NCBI GenBank assembly: GCA_023433855.1
Contig: JAEYTV010000030.1
Location: 1-8,966, forward strand
Direction of reading: 5' to 3'
DNA from: Pseudomonadota bacterium
Lineage (GTDB): Bacteria > Pseudomonadota > Alphaproteobacteria > Rhizobiales > Rhizobiaceae
Length of the DNA stretch: 8,966 nucleotides
Part shown: one piece after another, positions 7,683 through 8,966 of the stretch
Numbering within the stretch: the first letter of the stretch is position 1
Layout: every line of letters begins with the position of its first letter
Position numbers and translations under genes: made by a program
The notes under the pieces: model-generated
Told to the model about the DNA's origin: nothing
Seen by the model: the letters and a program-made list of their open reading frames with translations, nothing else
Database searches by the model: none

Positions 7683-7719
7683 GTTTGAAACGATTGAATT
7701 GAATTCAATCGTTTCAAAC
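7683..7719. promoter_or_regulatory. Perfect 37-base palindrome, likely double LacI-type operator of fda
   Basis: GTTTGAAACGATTGAATT (7683-7700) and its exact reverse complement (7702-7719) flank a single G at 7701. Within each arm is a pseudo-palindrome centred on CG, TTGAAACGATTGAA (7685-7698) and TTCAATCGTTTCAA (7704-7717), both of the form TTnAAnCGnTTnAA. That pattern is typical of LacI-family operators, which include enterobacterial Cra and the alphaproteobacterial carbon regulators of the CceR group. The two centres are 19 bases apart. No T-run follows (next bases are ATTTAGCG), so a terminator role is unlikely. It lies 125 bases before the fda start and 70 after the pgk stop. The structure is seen directly; the operator role and the regulator are inferred. 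Confidence 0.65.
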
Positions 7720-7732
7720 ATTTAGCGTCCGA

Positions 7733-7760
7733 TTTACTTCCGCTCTACATCTGGTATCGG
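7733..7760 (+). promoter_or_regulatory. Possible fda promoter
   Basis: TTTACT (7733-7738) and TATCGG (7755-7760) have a 16-base spacer and lie just downstream of the large palindrome. The match is weak. If correct, the palindrome would sit immediately upstream of the -35 element. An alternative promoter inside the A+T-rich 7667-7719 block, overlapped by the palindrome, is equally possible. Confidence 0.25.
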
Positions 7761-7806
7761 CGATTTGCGGCCTTGCAGTTTGGTCGCGACATCAACGAAC
7801 ATATCA

Positions 7807-7821
7807 GCGCGCCTAGCGCGC
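7807..7821 (+). repeat. G+C hairpin just ahead of the fda ribosome binding site
   Basis: GCGCGC-CTA-GCGCGC is a perfect six-base stem of only G and C with a three-base loop. It ends 11 bases before the AGGAG ribosome binding site (7833-7837) of fda. It would form a stable stem-loop in the leader, but leaves the ribosome site free. Confidence 0.5.
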
Positions 7822-7843
7822 CGAAGAGGGATAGGAGTGAGGC

Positions 7844-8740
7844 ATGGTGAACGCGAAGATGTTGGACAAGATGAGTTCTGCGCCCGGCTTTATCGCGGCG
7901 CTGGACCAGAGCGGAGGTTCGACACCCAAAGCGTTGAGCCTCTATGGCGTTTCCGAATCCGAATACCAGGGGGACGAGGAAATGTTCCGTCTGGTGCATG
8001 CGATGCGGGTCCGCATCATGAGCGCACCAGCCTTTTCAGGCGAAAAGGTCATCGGAGCGATCCTGTTCGAGCGCACCATGGACGGCGACGTCAATGGTGA
8101 AGCTGTTCCTTCCTATCTCTGGGACAAACGCGGCGTCGTGCCCTTTCTCAAGGTCGACAAGGGTCTTAACGCGGAGGAGAACGGCGTCCAGACGATGAAG
8201 CCGATGCCGGACCTGGATTCGCTCCTGGTCCGCGGGCGCGAAAAAGGCATTTTCGGCACCAAGATGCGCTCGGTCATCGAACAGGCCGACAAGGCGGGGA
8301 TCTCTGCCGTCGTAGAGCAACAGTTTGAAGTCGCGCGGCGGATTATCGGCCAGGGGCTCATGCCTATTATCGAGCCTGAAGTCTCCATCAAGAGCGCGAC
8401 CAAGGAACAGGCCGAAGCTATTCTTCGTGACGAAATCGCGCAGCGGCTAGACAAGCTACCCGCAGGCGAGACCGTGATGCTCAAATTGACGATCCCGACT
8501 GTGCCCGATTTCTACGCTCCTCTGGTCGCCCATAAGTCGGTCGTCCGGGTCGTCGCCCTTTCAGGCGGCTACAGCACGGCCGAGGCCTGCGAAAAGCTCA
8601 GTCACAACCACGGGATGATCGCAAGCTTTTCGCGCGCGCTGGCGGAAAACCTGCGGGTCACGATGAGCGACGCAGAGTTCGACGCGACCTTGGCCAACAC
8701 CATCGATCAGATCTACGCTGCGAGCGTCAACAAGTCCTGA
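7844..8740 (+). CDS. fda: Class I fructose-bisphosphate aldolase (Fda type)
   Basis: This aldolase reversibly cleaves fructose-1,6-bisphosphate to dihydroxyacetone phosphate and glyceraldehyde-3-phosphate through a Schiff base, without metal. The 298-residue protein aligns by eye along its whole length with Staphylococcus aureus Fda (296 residues). Shared blocks are GFIAALDQSGGSTPKAL (15-31), FLKVDKGL (101-108), GIFGTKMRS (135-143) and the C-terminal ASFSRAL (260-266). The Schiff-base lysine is K214 in VMLKLTIP (211-218), and the proton acceptor is E177 in IIEPEV (175-180). These correspond to K212 and E175 of the staphylococcal enzyme. The start ATG at 7844 has AGGAG at 7833-7837, six bases upstream; a second ATG at 7859 is less well placed. 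It follows pgk after 231 bases holding a large palindrome, suggesting its own regulation. Some annotations call this gene fbaB. Confidence 0.94.
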   Translation: MVNAKMLDKMSSAPGFIAALDQSGGSTPKALSLYGVSESEYQGDEEMFRLVHAMRVRIMSAPAFSGEKVIGAILFERTMDGDVNGEAVPSYLWDKRGVVPFLKVDKGLNAEENGVQTMKPMPDLDSLLVRGREKGIFGTKMRSVIEQADKAGISAVVEQQFEVARRIIGQGLMPIIEPEVSIKSATKEQAEAILRDEIAQRLDKLPAGETVMLKLTIPTVPDFYAPLVAHKSVVRVVALSGGYSTAEACEKLSHNHGMIASFSRALAENLRVTMSDAEFDATLANTIDQIYAASVNKS

Positions 8741-8770
8741 GCAATACTCACTGCGATGGACGGGAGGCAG

Positions 8771-8800
8771 AAGGCCGCTCTGGCGACGGAGCGGCCTTTT
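8771..8800 (+). terminator. Intrinsic terminator after fda
   Basis: AAGGCCGCTC (8771-8780) and GAGCGGCCTT (8789-8798) form a perfect ten-base stem with the loop TGGCGACG, ending in a short T-run (last stem TT plus TT at 8799-8800). It starts 31 bases after the fda stop and lies between two convergent genes. The T-run is better on the plus strand, but the stem could also slow transcription from the minus side. Confidence 0.8.
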
Positions 8801-8827
8801 GCATCTGCGCCGGACGTGATAGGCGGA

Positions 8828-8966
8828 TCAGGAAAAATCCCGCAGAAGCAGGGCCGCACTCCAAACTGCGAAGGCGAGGACGGCCAGCCGCCAGAAGTCG
8901 CCACGACGCCTGAGACCGGGAAGCCCGAGCGGCTTGATGATCTGTATCAGCATGGCCAGGATAAGC
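8828..8966 (-). CDS. Hypothetical small membrane protein (partial, C-terminal part)
   Basis: A minus-strand frame enters from the right window edge and ends at TGA (8830-8828). The 45 visible C-terminal residues begin LILAMLIQIIKPLGLPGL. A basic stretch, RRRGDFWR, follows, then a hydrophobic segment, LAVLAFAVWSAALLL, ending in RDFS. This looks like two membrane segments with a positively charged loop between them. An internal ATG at 8953-8951 lacks a ribosome site, so the real start is probably outside the window. The gene converges on fda across a terminator. I do not recognise the family and assign no function. The overlapping frame at 8713-8904 is not supported. Confidence 0.6.
   Translation of the reverse strand, partial: LILAMLIQIIKPLGLPGLRRRGDFWRLAVLAFAVWSAALLLRDFS

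Noticed and set aside
7683..7719. The large palindrome as a bidirectional terminator of pgk
   Set aside because: The stem is A+T-rich and no T-run follows on either strand. Its internal operator-like symmetry is better explained by protein binding.
8713..8904. Minus-strand 63-codon frame overlapping the end of fda
   Set aside because: It crosses the terminator and the fda 3' end. The neighbouring minus frame ending at 8828 has much more protein-like, membrane-type sequence.

Overview
The window looks like a chromosomal segment of an alphaproteobacterium of the order Hyphomicrobiales, most likely a Rhizobiaceae member (Rhizobium, Agrobacterium or Sinorhizobium type). The reasons are the high G+C coding sequence, the 6S RNA - zapA - DUF4164 - tkt - gap - pgk - class I aldolase gene order, and protein sequences that read like rhizobial orthologues. 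No search was run, so genus is left open. I see no mobile elements, CRISPR arrays, tRNA or rRNA genes and no broken genes. This is a core housekeeping region.

Left part (1-886, minus strand): a coiled-coil DUF4164 protein and the cell-division protein ZapA are 30 bases apart and probably form an operon. Downstream of zapA, on the same strand, lies 6S RNA with its own promoter-like sequence; its 3' end is cut by the window edge. A 313-base divergent region (887-1199) separates this block from the metabolic genes. It holds a good minus-strand promoter candidate and a weaker plus-strand one.

Middle and right part (1200-8740, plus strand): transketolase (tkt) and glyceraldehyde-3-phosphate dehydrogenase (gap) are 43 bases apart and end at a strong intrinsic terminator. 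A K+/H+ antiporter of the CvrA/NhaP2 type follows, as a separate unit with a GTG start. Phosphoglycerate kinase (pgk) and a Staphylococcus-type class I fructose-bisphosphate aldolase (fda) come next, then another terminator. Together Tkt, Gap, Pgk and Fda cover the triose-phosphate and pentose-phosphate section of central carbon metabolism. They can run toward glycolysis or gluconeogenesis. At 8828-8966 the C-terminal end of an unrecognised small membrane protein enters from the minus strand.

The most notable non-coding signal is a perfect 37-base palindrome (18-base arms, one central base) at 7683-7719 between pgk and fda. Each arm is itself a LacI-family-like pseudo-operator with a central CG, so the element looks like a double operator controlling the aldolase gene. 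I found no clearly novel multi-gene system in this window.
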